Shown here: piece by piece, positions 17,258-24,723 of the stretch
How positions within the stretch are numbered: the first letter of the stretch is position 1
Layout of the letters: every line of letters starts with the position of its first letter
NCBI GenBank assembly: GCA_017439805.1
Contig: JAFSIK010000083.1
Location: 1 to 54,053, forward strand
DNA: 54,053 nucleotides
Direction: 5' to 3'
From: Oscillospiraceae bacterium
GTDB taxonomy: Bacteria > Bacillota > Clostridia > Oscillospirales > Oscillospiraceae
The notes under the pieces: generated by a model
Told to the model about the DNA's origin: nothing
Seen by the model: only the letters and a program-made list of their open reading frames with translations
The model's database searches: none
Position numbers and translations under genes: made by a program

Positions 17258-17297
17258 AAAAACCGCCGCCCGTCCGTGAAAATCGGACGGGCGGCGG
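17258..17297 (-). terminator. Terminator of the pckG-LUD unit
   Basis: The perfect 14-bp GC-rich stem 17263-17276/17284-17297 has a 7-nt loop and is followed on the minus strand by five T residues (complement of 17258-17262). Confidence 0.9.
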
Positions 17298-17325
17298 CGT
17301 TATGACTTATGTAATTTGCCTAAAA

Positions 17326-17934
17326 TCAGAAGCCCAGGCTTTCATTTACCAGAATGACCTTGATGCGGCCTGCTTCACGCTGCTGGGCAGCGGTGTGATA
17401 GACGCAGCAGATACGGTCGGGGCTGGAGCAGTGATGGCACTTTCCGGTGGCGGCGCAGGGGGTCTTTTTATTCAGACGCTGGGCATTGAGGGGGGCGGCG
17501 ATGTTCTCCACGCGCTCCACGGCGGCGGCCATATCGGGGACGATTTTGTTGACGCCGGCCACCACAATAACGCTCTTGGGGCCGAAGGTCAGGGCAGCCA
17601 CGCGGTTGCCGGTGCCGTCAACGTTATAAAGCTCGCCGTTTTCGGTGATTGCGTTGGCGCTGAGGAAGTACACGTCGGCATTGAAAGCACGGCGTGCCTC
17701 CACCGCCATATTTGCGTCGGGGGCGTAACGGTCGGCGTAATCGTACTTTCCGCTGCGGAAGAGGTCAACGGCGCCGATCTGAGCCAGAGTGGCGCTGCCG
17801 CCACTGGCAACGAGGGAGCCTTCGGGGCACAGCTCCTTGATTTTTTCAAGGGCTTCGGCGGCGGTCTCTACATAGTAGGCCTCCATTTTATTTTTCTGCA
17901 GCTTTTCAATGGTGCGTGCTACGATCTCGGTCAT
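17326..17934 (-). CDS. LUD-domain protein (LutC/YkgG-like)
   Basis: This 202-residue protein has a lactate utilisation (LUD, formerly DUF162) domain: LVASGGSATLAQIGAVDLF, VYFLSANAITENGELYNVDG and SVIVVAGVNKIVPDMAAAV. A cysteine-rich segment, CAATGKCHHC then CC about seven residues later (about residues 160-175), may bind a metal. LUD proteins take part in L-lactate oxidation with LutA/LutB, but no lutA or lutB is next to it; stand-alone LUD proteins of this type are common in clostridia and uncharacterised. Its start overlaps the pckG stop by 4 nt (ATGA), with GAGGAGG 7 nt upstream. Confidence 0.85.
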   Translation of the reverse strand: MTEIVARTIEKLQKNKMEAYYVETAAEALEKIKELCPEGSLVASGGSATLAQIGAVDLFRSGKYDYADRYAPDANMAVEARRAFNADVYFLSANAITENGELYNVDGTGNRVAALTFGPKSVIVVAGVNKIVPDMAAAVERVENIAAPLNAQRLNKKTPCAATGKCHHCSSPDRICCVYHTAAQQREAGRIKVILVNESLGF

Positions 17935-19700
17935 TTCATTTCCTCCTCAAGTCTCTTAAGTTCCTCGGTCAGCTTTTCGGGTACCTTGTCGCCGAACTTG
18001 GCGTAGAACTGACGGATGCCTTCCGCTTCCTGACGCCACAGCTCCTTGTCAACAGCCAGCAGACCCTCAAGGATCTCGGGTGTGACTTCATCCTCGATGC
18101 CCTCCAGATCGATGTCACCGGGCAGGGGTACATAGCCGATCTGATTTTCCCGGGCGTCGATTTTGTCCTCGGCACGGTCGAATATCCAGCGCAGGACACG
18201 CATATTATCTCCAAAGCCGGGCCATATGAACTTGCCCTCGTCATCGGTACGGAACCAGTTGACGTTGAATATTTTGGGAAGGTTGGGAACTTTATCCTCC
18301 ATATCCAGCCAGTGCTGCCAGTAATCGGCCATATTGTAGCCGCAGAAGGGCAGCATGGCCATGGGGTCGCGGCGCAGTACGCCAACGGCGCCGGCAGCGG
18401 CGGCGGTGGTTTCAGAGCCCATTATGCTGCCCACGAAAACGCCGTGGCTCCAGCTGCGGGACTGGTAGACCAGAGGAGCGGTCTTTGCACGTCTGCCGCC
18501 GAATACGATGGCGGAGATGGGCACACCCTGGGGGTCTTCGTACTTGTCGGAAAGGCAGGGACAGTTTGCGGCAGGAGCGGTGAAACGGCTGTTGGGGTGA
18601 GCACCCTTCTCTCCGGCGGAAGCGTCCCACTTCTCGCCCTTCCAGTTAAGAGCGTTGGCAGGGGGATTTTTATCCAGACCCTCCCACCAGGGGGTGTTAT
18701 TTTCAAGGTCGTGAACAACGTTGGTGAAAATGCTGTCCTTTCTGGAGGACAGAAGTGCGTTGGGATTGGATTTCATGTTGGTGCCGGGAGCCACGCCGAA
18801 GAAACCGTACTCCGGATTCTGGGCGTAGAGCCTGCCGTCGGGGCCGGGGCGCAGCCAGGCGATGTCATCACCCACGCACCAGACCTTCCAGCCCTTTTCG
18901 CGGTAGCCTTCGGGAGGTACCAGCATGGCAAGGTTGGTCTTGCCGCAGGCGGAGGGGAAGGCGGCGGCCAGATATTTGGTCTCACCCTCGGGGTTGGTAA
19001 CACCGAGAATGAGCATATGCTCAGCCATCCAGCCCTCGTCACGGCCAAGGCAGGATGCGATACGCAGGGCAAAGCACTTTTTGCCCAGCAGAACGTTTCC
19101 GCCGTAGCCGGAGTTGATGCTCATAATGGTATTTTCGTGGGGGAAATGAACTATGTAACGGCCTTCCTCGCTAAGCTCGCTCTTGGCGTGCAGGCCCTTT
19201 ACAAAGTCGCCCTCCTCGCCGATTGCGTCAAGGACTTCCTTGCCCACGCGGGTCATGATGTTCATGCTGAGCACAACGTAGATGGAGTCGGTTATCTCCA
19301 CGCCGTACTTGGCAAAGGGACTGCCCACAACACCCATGCTGTAAGGAATGACATACATATCCTTGCCGGCCATGGAACCCTCATACAGGGGGCGCAGCAG
19401 GGCCTTCATCTCCTCCGGGTCCATCCAGTTGTTGGTGGGGCCGGCCTCCTCTTTGGTGGGAGAGCAGATAAAGGTTCTGCCTTCCACGCGGGCAACGTCA
19501 TTAAGGGCACTGCGGTGGAGGTAGCAGTTGGGATATTTCTCCTCGTTGAGGCGTATCATTTCACCGCTTTCAACAGCTTCGCGGCGCAGTTTTTCGTAAA
19601 GTTCCTCGCTGCCGTCAATCCAGATGATGTTTTTGGGGGTGGTCAGCTTCGCCACCTCATCAACCCATGCGAGCAGTTTTTTATTGTTGGTAAGGGTCAT
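17931..19700 (-). CDS. pckG: Phosphoenolpyruvate carboxykinase (GTP)
   Basis: This 589-residue protein is a GTP-type PEPCK. The P-loop (kinase-1a) motif AAAFPSACGKTNLAM, the metal and nucleotide site VGDDIAWLRPGPDGRLYA, and PYSMGVVGSPFAKYGVEITD are all family signatures, and the length is typical. It interconverts oxaloacetate plus GTP with phosphoenolpyruvate, CO2 and GDP; in fermenting anaerobes it often runs towards oxaloacetate. An extended frame begins at 19748, but AAGGAGG 8 nt before the ATG at 19700 decides the start. Coupled to the LUD gene. Confidence 0.96.
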   Translation of the reverse strand: MTLTNNKKLLAWVDEVAKLTTPKNIIWIDGSEELYEKLRREAVESGEMIRLNEEKYPNCYLHRSALNDVARVEGRTFICSPTKEEAGPTNNWMDPEEMKALLRPLYEGSMAGKDMYVIPYSMGVVGSPFAKYGVEITDSIYVVLSMNIMTRVGKEVLDAIGEEGDFVKGLHAKSELSEEGRYIVHFPHENTIMSINSGYGGNVLLGKKCFALRIASCLGRDEGWMAEHMLILGVTNPEGETKYLAAAFPSACGKTNLAMLVPPEGYREKGWKVWCVGDDIAWLRPGPDGRLYAQNPEYGFFGVAPGTNMKSNPNALLSSRKDSIFTNVVHDLENNTPWWEGLDKNPPANALNWKGEKWDASAGEKGAHPNSRFTAPAANCPCLSDKYEDPQGVPISAIVFGGRRAKTAPLVYQSRSWSHGVFVGSIMGSETTAAAAGAVGVLRRDPMAMLPFCGYNMADYWQHWLDMEDKVPNLPKIFNVNWFRTDDEGKFIWPGFGDNMRVLRWIFDRAEDKIDARENQIGYVPLPGDIDLEGIEDEVTPEILEGLLAVDKELWRQEAEGIRQFYAKFGDKVPEKLTEELKRLEEEMK

Positions 19701-19739
19701 CCGTTGTCCTCCTTGCCTAAATTTTTGAATAATAGTATT

Positions 19740-19768
19740 ATTATACAATTTTTAAAGTTATTTTTCCA
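19740..19768 (-). promoter_or_regulatory. Promoter of pckG
   Basis: Minus-strand TATAAT (19740-19745) lies 17 nt downstream of TGGAAA (19763-19768), about 40 nt before the start codon. Confidence 0.6.
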
Positions 19769-19850
19769 TAGTTTTATGACACATTTAAAAAAATTAACAT
19801 TCTGCACTCAACCGGGAGGTGATTTTGGCAAAAGTGGGAAATAAAGTCCG

Positions 19851-19918
19851 TTTTTATGTGAAAAATCGGTGAATTTTTGTGCCAAAAGGGCCGTTTTTGG
19901 CATTTTCTCACATAAAAA
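19851..19918. promoter_or_regulatory. Nested inverted repeats upstream of the 3D-domain gene (candidate operator)
   Basis: The outer arms TTTTTATGTGA (19851-19861) and TCACATAAAAA (19908-19918) are perfect 11-mers; the right arm ends one base before the -35 box. Inside are TGCCAAAA (19880-19887) and TTTTGGCA (19895-19902), and a further TTTTGGCA lies outside at 19823-19830. I do not recognise the binding protein. Confidence 0.5.
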
Positions 19919-19919
19919 C

Positions 19920-19948
19920 TTGACATTGTATGTTCAAAGTGTTAGAAT
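19920..19948 (+). promoter_or_regulatory. Strong promoter of the 3D-domain gene
   Basis: Consensus TTGACA (19920-19925), a 17-nt spacer and TAGAAT (19943-19948), 55 nt before the start codon. Confidence 0.8.
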
Positions 19949-20003
19949 TGCGCGGCAGTTACAAAATGGTTACAATCGTAACAAATTAAGAACTGGAGGA
20001 TCT

Positions 20004-20867
20004 ATGCATAAGCACAAGCGTAAATTTATCCCTCTGCTCGCGGCACTGGCCATGGTACTTTGCGGACCTATGGCCCTGGCTGCCGGCGCTGTTAACGACA
20101 GCCCCGAAGCCCCTGCCGACGACGCGGTCGTGATCTCTGAAGGCAGAGTTCGCGCCGCCTGGGATATTGATACAGTCGCCATTATCCGCGCTCAGGCGGA
20201 GGACACAGCCCAGGCGCTGGACGAACTGACTCTGGCTGCCAGACAGTTTGATCTGATCACCGCCGCCGTTGAGGGAACCACCGCAATGGAGTGGGCCAGC
20301 CGGGGCTGCACCGTGGGCCGGGCTCTGGATATTATGAGCGAGCTGATTGAACGCAGAAACGAAATCTGCGAAAACGTAAAATACTCCCGCACCCTTATCG
20401 AGCGCAGCAGCATCACCGCCGAAAGCGCCCAGTACGCACAGTTTATCAATGCCGGCGTAAGATCCCTTGACGCGGTTGAAACTCTTGCCCTGTATCAGCA
20501 GGAGATCCGCGAAGCCTTTGAGGGATACGACCTTTACGCCGTCAAAGTTCACTATGAAGGCGACTTCAAGCTTACCGGATACTGCCCCTGCCCCGCCTGC
20601 TGCGGCATTTACAGCAATATGGCAAACCCCGTCACCGCCAGCGGCACCGTGGCTCAGCAGGGCCGCACCATCGCCATGAGCGGCGAATATGAGTTCGGTA
20701 CCGTGGTATACATCGACGGACTGGGTCTGAGAACGGTTGAGGACCGGGGCGGCGCCATAAAGGGCAACAAAATAGACGTTTACATGGACAGCCACAGCGC
20801 ATGTATGACCCGCGCCACCAACCGCGTGGCGGCAACCTACATCATCGAAACCGATATTCAGGCGTAA
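20004..20867 (+). CDS. Secreted 3D-domain (Asp-Asp-Asp) protein
   Basis: This 287-residue protein begins with a signal peptide (KHKRKFIPLLAALAMVLCGP, cleavage likely after ALAAGA near residue 29). An alpha-helical middle region follows. The C-terminal 3D domain contains VEDRGGAIKGNKIDVYMDSH, with the three conserved aspartates, and a CPCPACCG segment in front. 3D domains occur in cell-wall-active proteins such as YocH and in MltA/Rpf-like enzymes, so a peptidoglycan role is likely but unproven. The start is set by GGAGG 6-7 nt upstream of the ATG at 20004; the longer open frame upstream has no such site. Confidence 0.88.
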   Translation: MHKHKRKFIPLLAALAMVLCGPMALAAGAVNDSPEAPADDAVVISEGRVRAAWDIDTVAIIRAQAEDTAQALDELTLAARQFDLITAAVEGTTAMEWASRGCTVGRALDIMSELIERRNEICENVKYSRTLIERSSITAESAQYAQFINAGVRSLDAVETLALYQQEIREAFEGYDLYAVKVHYEGDFKLTGYCPCPACCGIYSNMANPVTASGTVAQQGRTIAMSGEYEFGTVVYIDGLGLRTVEDRGGAIKGNKIDVYMDSHSACMTRATNRVAATYIIETDIQA

Positions 20868-20876
20868 CTGTAAATC

Positions 20877-20905
20877 AAAAGCCACCCGTCAGGGTGGCTT
20901 TTTTG
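20877..20905. terminator. Bidirectional terminator between the 3D-domain gene and the aminotransferase
   Basis: The stem AAAAGCCACCC/GGGTGGCTTTT (20877-20902) has a 4-nt loop and runs into T residues on both strands. Confidence 0.88.
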
Positions 20906-20906
20906 T

Positions 20907-22097
20907 TTATTTAAGGCCGTAGTGGGCTGCCAGTTTTTCAAAACCGGGCAGGGCGCCCCGTATGGTCTGCTCCGCCACGCAGTAGGAAAGGCGCACATAA
21001 CCCCCCACGCCGAAGCTGTCCGAGGGTACAAGAAGAATTTCAAACTCCTTTGCCTTTTCGCAGAAAGCGGCGGCGCTTTCCCCGGGAGATTTCACGAAAA
21101 GATAAAAGGCTCCGTCGGGACTGACGCAGTCAAATCCCATTTCGGTAAGAGCGCCGTAAATTATATCCCGGTTTTTGCGGTAGGCGTCCACATCGGGGCG
21201 CTCACCGGCGCAATGGGCGGCAACCTTCTGCATAAGGCTGGGGGCGCATACATAGCCAAGGGCGCGGCCCGCGCCGCAGACCGCGGCGAAAAGCTTTCCG
21301 GCGTTTTCCGCACAGGGAGGTACCATGATGTATCCGATACGCTCACCGGGCAGGGACAGGGATTTGCTGTAAGAGTAGCAGACGATGGAATTTTTATATA
21401 TACCGGGCAGGAAGGGCACCCGGGCATCACCGTAGACCAGCTCCCGATAGGGTTCGTCGGCGATGAGATAAACAGGGCTTCCCTTTTGGGCGCTCTTTTC
21501 CTCCAGCACGGCTGCCATGGCGCGCAGGGTATCGGCGCTCAAAATTGCGCCGGAGGGATTGTTGGGGGAGTTTACGATGACGGCCTTGGTATTTTCGCCG
21601 ATGGCGGCGGCGAATTTTTCCATGTCCGGCTGCATGGATTTTCCCTCGGGGGGCACTGTGACCAGCTTTGCCCCGGCGGTTTCCGCAAAGACCCGGTACT
21701 CCGGAAAAAAGGGCGCCAGGACCACAACCTCATCACCGGGATTTATAAGAGCATTGAGGGTAATGGTAAGAGAAGCGGCGGCGCCGCAGGTCATGTATAT
21801 GCATCCGGCAGGTATATCGTATCCCGCCCGGAGACTTTCCTGAGCGGCGGCGGCAGCACGGGCGGCCATATCGCCGGGGGCGGAGGTATAGCCGTGCAGC
21901 GCCACGCTGTCCAGGGTCTTTACAAGCTCTGCGATGGTCTCGTTGACCTTTTCGGGGGCAGGCACACTGGGGTTTCCCAGGCTGAAATCAAATACATTTT
22001 CCGCGCCGATTTCTCCGGCGCGCTTTCTGCCGTATTCAAAAATCTCCCTGATGGCGGAGCGGCTTTCGCCCAGGGCAAGCATTTTTTCGTTTATCAT
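20907..22097 (-). CDS. PLP-dependent aminotransferase, class I/II
   Basis: This 396-residue fold-type I aminotransferase has the PLP-lysine region CYSYSKSLSLPGERIGY (about residues 233-249), the NSPNNPSG loop, and the aspartate of LIADEPYRELVYGD. It belongs to the aspartate/aromatic aminotransferase group; the substrate is not fixed by sequence. It is divergent from iorAB with back-to-back promoters 32 nt apart, which suggests that it makes the aryl- or indole-pyruvates used by IOR. The ATG at 22097 is chosen because GGGAGG lies 6 nt upstream; a 55-residue in-frame extension has no such signal. Confidence 0.92.
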   Translation of the reverse strand: MINEKMLALGESRSAIREIFEYGRKRAGEIGAENVFDFSLGNPSVPAPEKVNETIAELVKTLDSVALHGYTSAPGDMAARAAAAAQESLRAGYDIPAGCIYMTCGAAASLTITLNALINPGDEVVVLAPFFPEYRVFAETAGAKLVTVPPEGKSMQPDMEKFAAAIGENTKAVIVNSPNNPSGAILSADTLRAMAAVLEEKSAQKGSPVYLIADEPYRELVYGDARVPFLPGIYKNSIVCYSYSKSLSLPGERIGYIMVPPCAENAGKLFAAVCGAGRALGYVCAPSLMQKVAAHCAGERPDVDAYRKNRDIIYGALTEMGFDCVSPDGAFYLFVKSPGESAAAFCEKAKEFEILLVPSDSFGVGGYVRLSYCVAEQTIRGALPGFEKLAAHYGLK

Positions 22098-22124
22098 TGG
22101 TTCCTCCCAAGGGGTTTTTATAAA

Positions 22125-22153
22125 AATATATACTCCGCCGCCGTCCCTGTCAA
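22125..22153 (-). promoter_or_regulatory. Promoter of the aminotransferase gene
   Basis: Minus-strand consensus TTGACA (22148-22153), a 17-nt spacer and TATATT (22125-22130). Confidence 0.7.
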
Positions 22154-22184
22154 CATTTCCCCAAAACACCCGGGTAAAAAACTG

Positions 22185-22213
22185 TTGAAAGAATGCGGGC
22201 TTTTTTATATAAT
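22185..22213 (+). promoter_or_regulatory. Promoter of iorAB
   Basis: TTGAAA (22185-22190), a 17-nt spacer and TATAAT (22208-22213), 33 nt before the iorA start. Confidence 0.75.
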
Positions 22214-22245
22214 TAATGAAATGCAATTTTTCCGGAGGGAATCCA

Positions 22246-24024
22246 ATGAAAAAGCTTATCACCGGCGACGAGGCCGTTGCCCGCGGCGCGTGGGAAGCGG
22301 GCGTAAAGCTCGCCGCCGCCTACCCCGGCACGCCCAGTACCGAAATCCTTGAAAATTTAAGCGCCTTTCCCGAGGTCATTTCCGAATGGTCCTCCAACGA
22401 GAAGGTGGCTCTGGAAACCGCCATCGGAGCCTCTCTGGCTGGCGGCCGCGCCATATCCTCCATGAAGCACGTGGGTCTCAACGTAGCCGCCGACCCCCTT
22501 TTCACCGTTTCCTACACCGGCTCCAACGCGGGTCTGGTGGTGGTTGTGGCGGACGAGCCGGGCATGTTCAGTTCCCAGAACGAGCAGGACAGCCGAAACT
22601 ACGCCAAGGCCGCCAAGCTGCCCATGCTGGAGCCCGCCGACAGCGGCGAGTGTCTTGAAATGACCAAGTACGCCTTTGAGCTCAGCGAGCGGTACGACAC
22701 CCCCGTGCTCCTTCGCATGACCACCCGTGTCTGCCACAGCAAGAGCGTGGTGGAGCTGGGCGAGCGCAGTGAGAAGCCTCTGGCGGAGTACAAGCGTCAG
22801 GGCGGCAAATATGTCTGCGTTCCCGCCGTTTCCAGAAAGCTGCGTGTAAAGAAAGAGGAGCAGTTTGCCGCTCTGGCGGAGCTTTCCGAAAGCACCCCTC
22901 TCAACTTTGCCGTTTACAATGAAGGCTCCACCGGCGTTATCGTCTCCGGCGGCTGCTTCCACTATGCCCGCGAGGTCTTCGGCGAAAGCGTTTCCTATCT
23001 GAAACTGGGTCTGACCAATCCCCTGCCCAAAAAGCTTGTTTCCGACTTCTGCAACAAGATGGACAAGGTTTACATAATCGAGGAAAACGACCCCTATCTT
23101 GAGGACTTTGTAAAAACTCTGGGCATAAAACCCATTGGCAAGGACAGCTTCCCCTACACCGGTGAGATGACCCCCGACGTTATCCGCAAGGCGGTCTTTG
23201 GCGAAAGCCTGCCCGGTGTCAGCTATGACAAGAGCAAGGTTGCCCCCCGTCCTCCCGCACTGTGCTCCGGCTGCCCACACAGAGGATTTTTCTATGAACT
23301 GGGCCGCCGCAAGGACGTTATGGTCACCGGCGACATCGGCTGCTACACCCTTGGCGCCAGCGCTCCCTTCAACGCACTTGACGCGGTTATCTGCATGGGT
23401 GCAAGCCTTTCCATGGGTCACGGCGCGGCGAAGCTGCTGGACAGGGAGGGCTCCAACCTGAAAGTCGTGTCCCTGCTGGGCGACAGCACCTTCTTCCACA
23501 CGGGTATAAATTCCCTGCTCAATTCTGCCTACAACGGCGGCAGCGCGGTAAATGTCATCCTTGACAACCGCATCACCGGCATGACCGGCCATCAGGAAAA
23601 CCCCGGCTCCGGCTACACCGTAAATGGCGAAAGCGCCTATGCGGTTAACATCGAAGATGTGGCAAGAGCTTTCGGCATAAAGCACGTGCGCACCGTCGAC
23701 CCCAACAATCTGGCGGAAGTAAAGGCCGTGCTGGACGAGTTTATTCCCCTTGATGAGCCCAGCGTCATCATCACCCGCTGGCCCTGCGCCCTTAAAAAGT
23801 TCTCCGCCGAGGACAAGAGCGAGTTCCCCGGAGCCTTTACCGAAAAGTACGCCGTGGACCAGAGCAAGTGCATCGGCTGCAAGCTGTGCATGAAGGCCGG
23901 CTGTCCCAGCCTGTCCTTCGACACCGGCAAGTGGCGCGCCGTCATTGACCGCAGCGGCTGTCTGGGCTGCGGCGTGTGCAGCCAGCTTTGTCCCAAGGAC
24001 GCCATCGGAAAGGAGAATGCATGA
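22246..24024 (+). CDS. iorA: Indolepyruvate:ferredoxin oxidoreductase, alpha subunit
   Basis: This 592-residue protein has an N-terminal pyrimidine-binding domain (LAAAYPGTPSTEILENLS), a thiamine-diphosphate domain (VTGDIGCYTLGA; NRITGMTGHQENPG), and a C-terminal double [4Fe-4S] ferredoxin domain, CIGCKLCMKAGCP (about residues 542-554) and CLGCGVCSQLCP (about 573-584). With IorB it oxidises aryl- and indole-pyruvate to aryl-acetyl-CoA and reduces ferredoxin, the energy-yielding step of aromatic amino-acid fermentation. The ATG at 22246 has GGAGGG 7 nt upstream. The iorA stop overlaps the iorB start by 4 nt. Confidence 0.96.
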   Translation: MKKLITGDEAVARGAWEAGVKLAAAYPGTPSTEILENLSAFPEVISEWSSNEKVALETAIGASLAGGRAISSMKHVGLNVAADPLFTVSYTGSNAGLVVVVADEPGMFSSQNEQDSRNYAKAAKLPMLEPADSGECLEMTKYAFELSERYDTPVLLRMTTRVCHSKSVVELGERSEKPLAEYKRQGGKYVCVPAVSRKLRVKKEEQFAALAELSESTPLNFAVYNEGSTGVIVSGGCFHYAREVFGESVSYLKLGLTNPLPKKLVSDFCNKMDKVYIIEENDPYLEDFVKTLGIKPIGKDSFPYTGEMTPDVIRKAVFGESLPGVSYDKSKVAPRPPALCSGCPHRGFFYELGRRKDVMVTGDIGCYTLGASAPFNALDAVICMGASLSMGHGAAKLLDREGSNLKVVSLLGDSTFFHTGINSLLNSAYNGGSAVNVILDNRITGMTGHQENPGSGYTVNGESAYAVNIEDVARAFGIKHVRTVDPNNLAEVKAVLDEFIPLDEPSVIITRWPCALKKFSAEDKSEFPGAFTEKYAVDQSKCIGCKLCMKAGCPSLSFDTGKWRAVIDRSGCLGCGVCSQLCPKDAIGKENA

Positions 24025-24596
24025 TGAGTGTAAAAAGCGTACTTCTGGTAGGCGTGGGCGGTCAGGGCACCATCCTTGCCAGCAAGCTCCTTACCCTTGG
24101 TCTGCTGGAAGCGGGCTACGACGTGAAAATGAGCGAAATCCACGGCATGAGCCAGCGGGGCGGCAGCGTATCCTCTCAGGTACGCTACGGCGAGAGCGTA
24201 TGCTCCCCCGTTATCGAACTGGGCGGCGCGGATATGCTGGTCAGTTTCGAGCTGATGGAGGCTCTGCGCTGGCTTGAGTACCTCAAACCCGGCGGAAAAG
24301 TTGTTGTCAACGACTTTAAAATCCCCTCCATGCCCGTCATCACCGGCGCGGCGGTTTATCCCGATGACATCCTCCCCACCCTTAAAAAGGCCGCGGATGT
24401 GACCTGCATCGACGCGGCGGGCATCGCGGAGGAACTGGGCAGCGCAAGAGTAATGAACATCGTGCTTCTGGGCACCATCGTCAAGGCCATGGGTCTTGAG
24501 CACATCGACTGGGAGCGCATAATCCGGGGCAACGTAAAGCCTGCCTTTGCCGACCTTAACGTAAAGGCTCTGGCTGCGGGTATGGCCGCGGTGTAA
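24021..24596 (+). CDS. iorB: Indolepyruvate:ferredoxin oxidoreductase, beta subunit
   Basis: This 191-residue protein has the gamma-domain motif LLVGVGGQGTILASKLL at the N-terminus and EIHGMSQRGGSVSSQVRYG, characteristic of IorB and the gamma domain of 2-oxoacid:ferredoxin oxidoreductases. The start overlaps the iorA stop (ATGATG: either ATG at 24021 or 24024), with AAAGGAG upstream. It forms the enzyme with IorA. Confidence 0.95.
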   Translation: MMSVKSVLLVGVGGQGTILASKLLTLGLLEAGYDVKMSEIHGMSQRGGSVSSQVRYGESVCSPVIELGGADMLVSFELMEALRWLEYLKPGGKVVVNDFKIPSMPVITGAAVYPDDILPTLKKAADVTCIDAAGIAEELGSARVMNIVLLGTIVKAMGLEHIDWERIIRGNVKPAFADLNVKALAAGMAAV

Positions 24597-24612
24597 AAAT
24601 TCCATAATGATT

Positions 24613-24644
24613 GGGCCGTTTCATAAGAAACGGCCCTTAATTTA
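24613..24644 (+). terminator. Terminator of iorAB
   Basis: The perfect 10-bp stem GGGCCGTTTC/GAAACGGCCC (24613-24636) has a 4-nt loop; the tail TTAATTTA is only moderately T-rich. Confidence 0.75.
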
Positions 24645-24653
24645 CCTCTTGTT

Positions 24654-24685
24654 CACAAAAATCCAAAGCAATGTTCATTTTTGTG
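24654..24685 (+). promoter_or_regulatory. Inverted repeat in the leader of the lipoprotein gene
   Basis: CACAAAAAT (24654-24662) and ATTTTTGTG (24677-24685) are perfect 9-nt arms 14 nt apart, directly before a TATTAT box at 24689. It could be an operator; no protein is recognised. Confidence 0.35.
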
Positions 24686-24723
24686 GAATATTATATCGTT
24701 ATCAAGCATAAGGAGGTAACCGA

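Larger units (their letters stand above)
19701..20003. other. Divergent intergenic region between pckG and the 3D-domain gene
   Basis: These 303 nt hold the pckG promoter (minus, 19740-19768), the promoter of the 3D-domain gene (plus, 19920-19948) and between them a set of dyads (19823-19918) described separately. No gene is seen. Confidence 0.8.

Noticed and set aside
17916..19844. A 642-codon plus-strand open frame opposite pckG
   Set aside because: It is antisense to PEP carboxykinase, lacks a ribosome-binding site and shows no domain.
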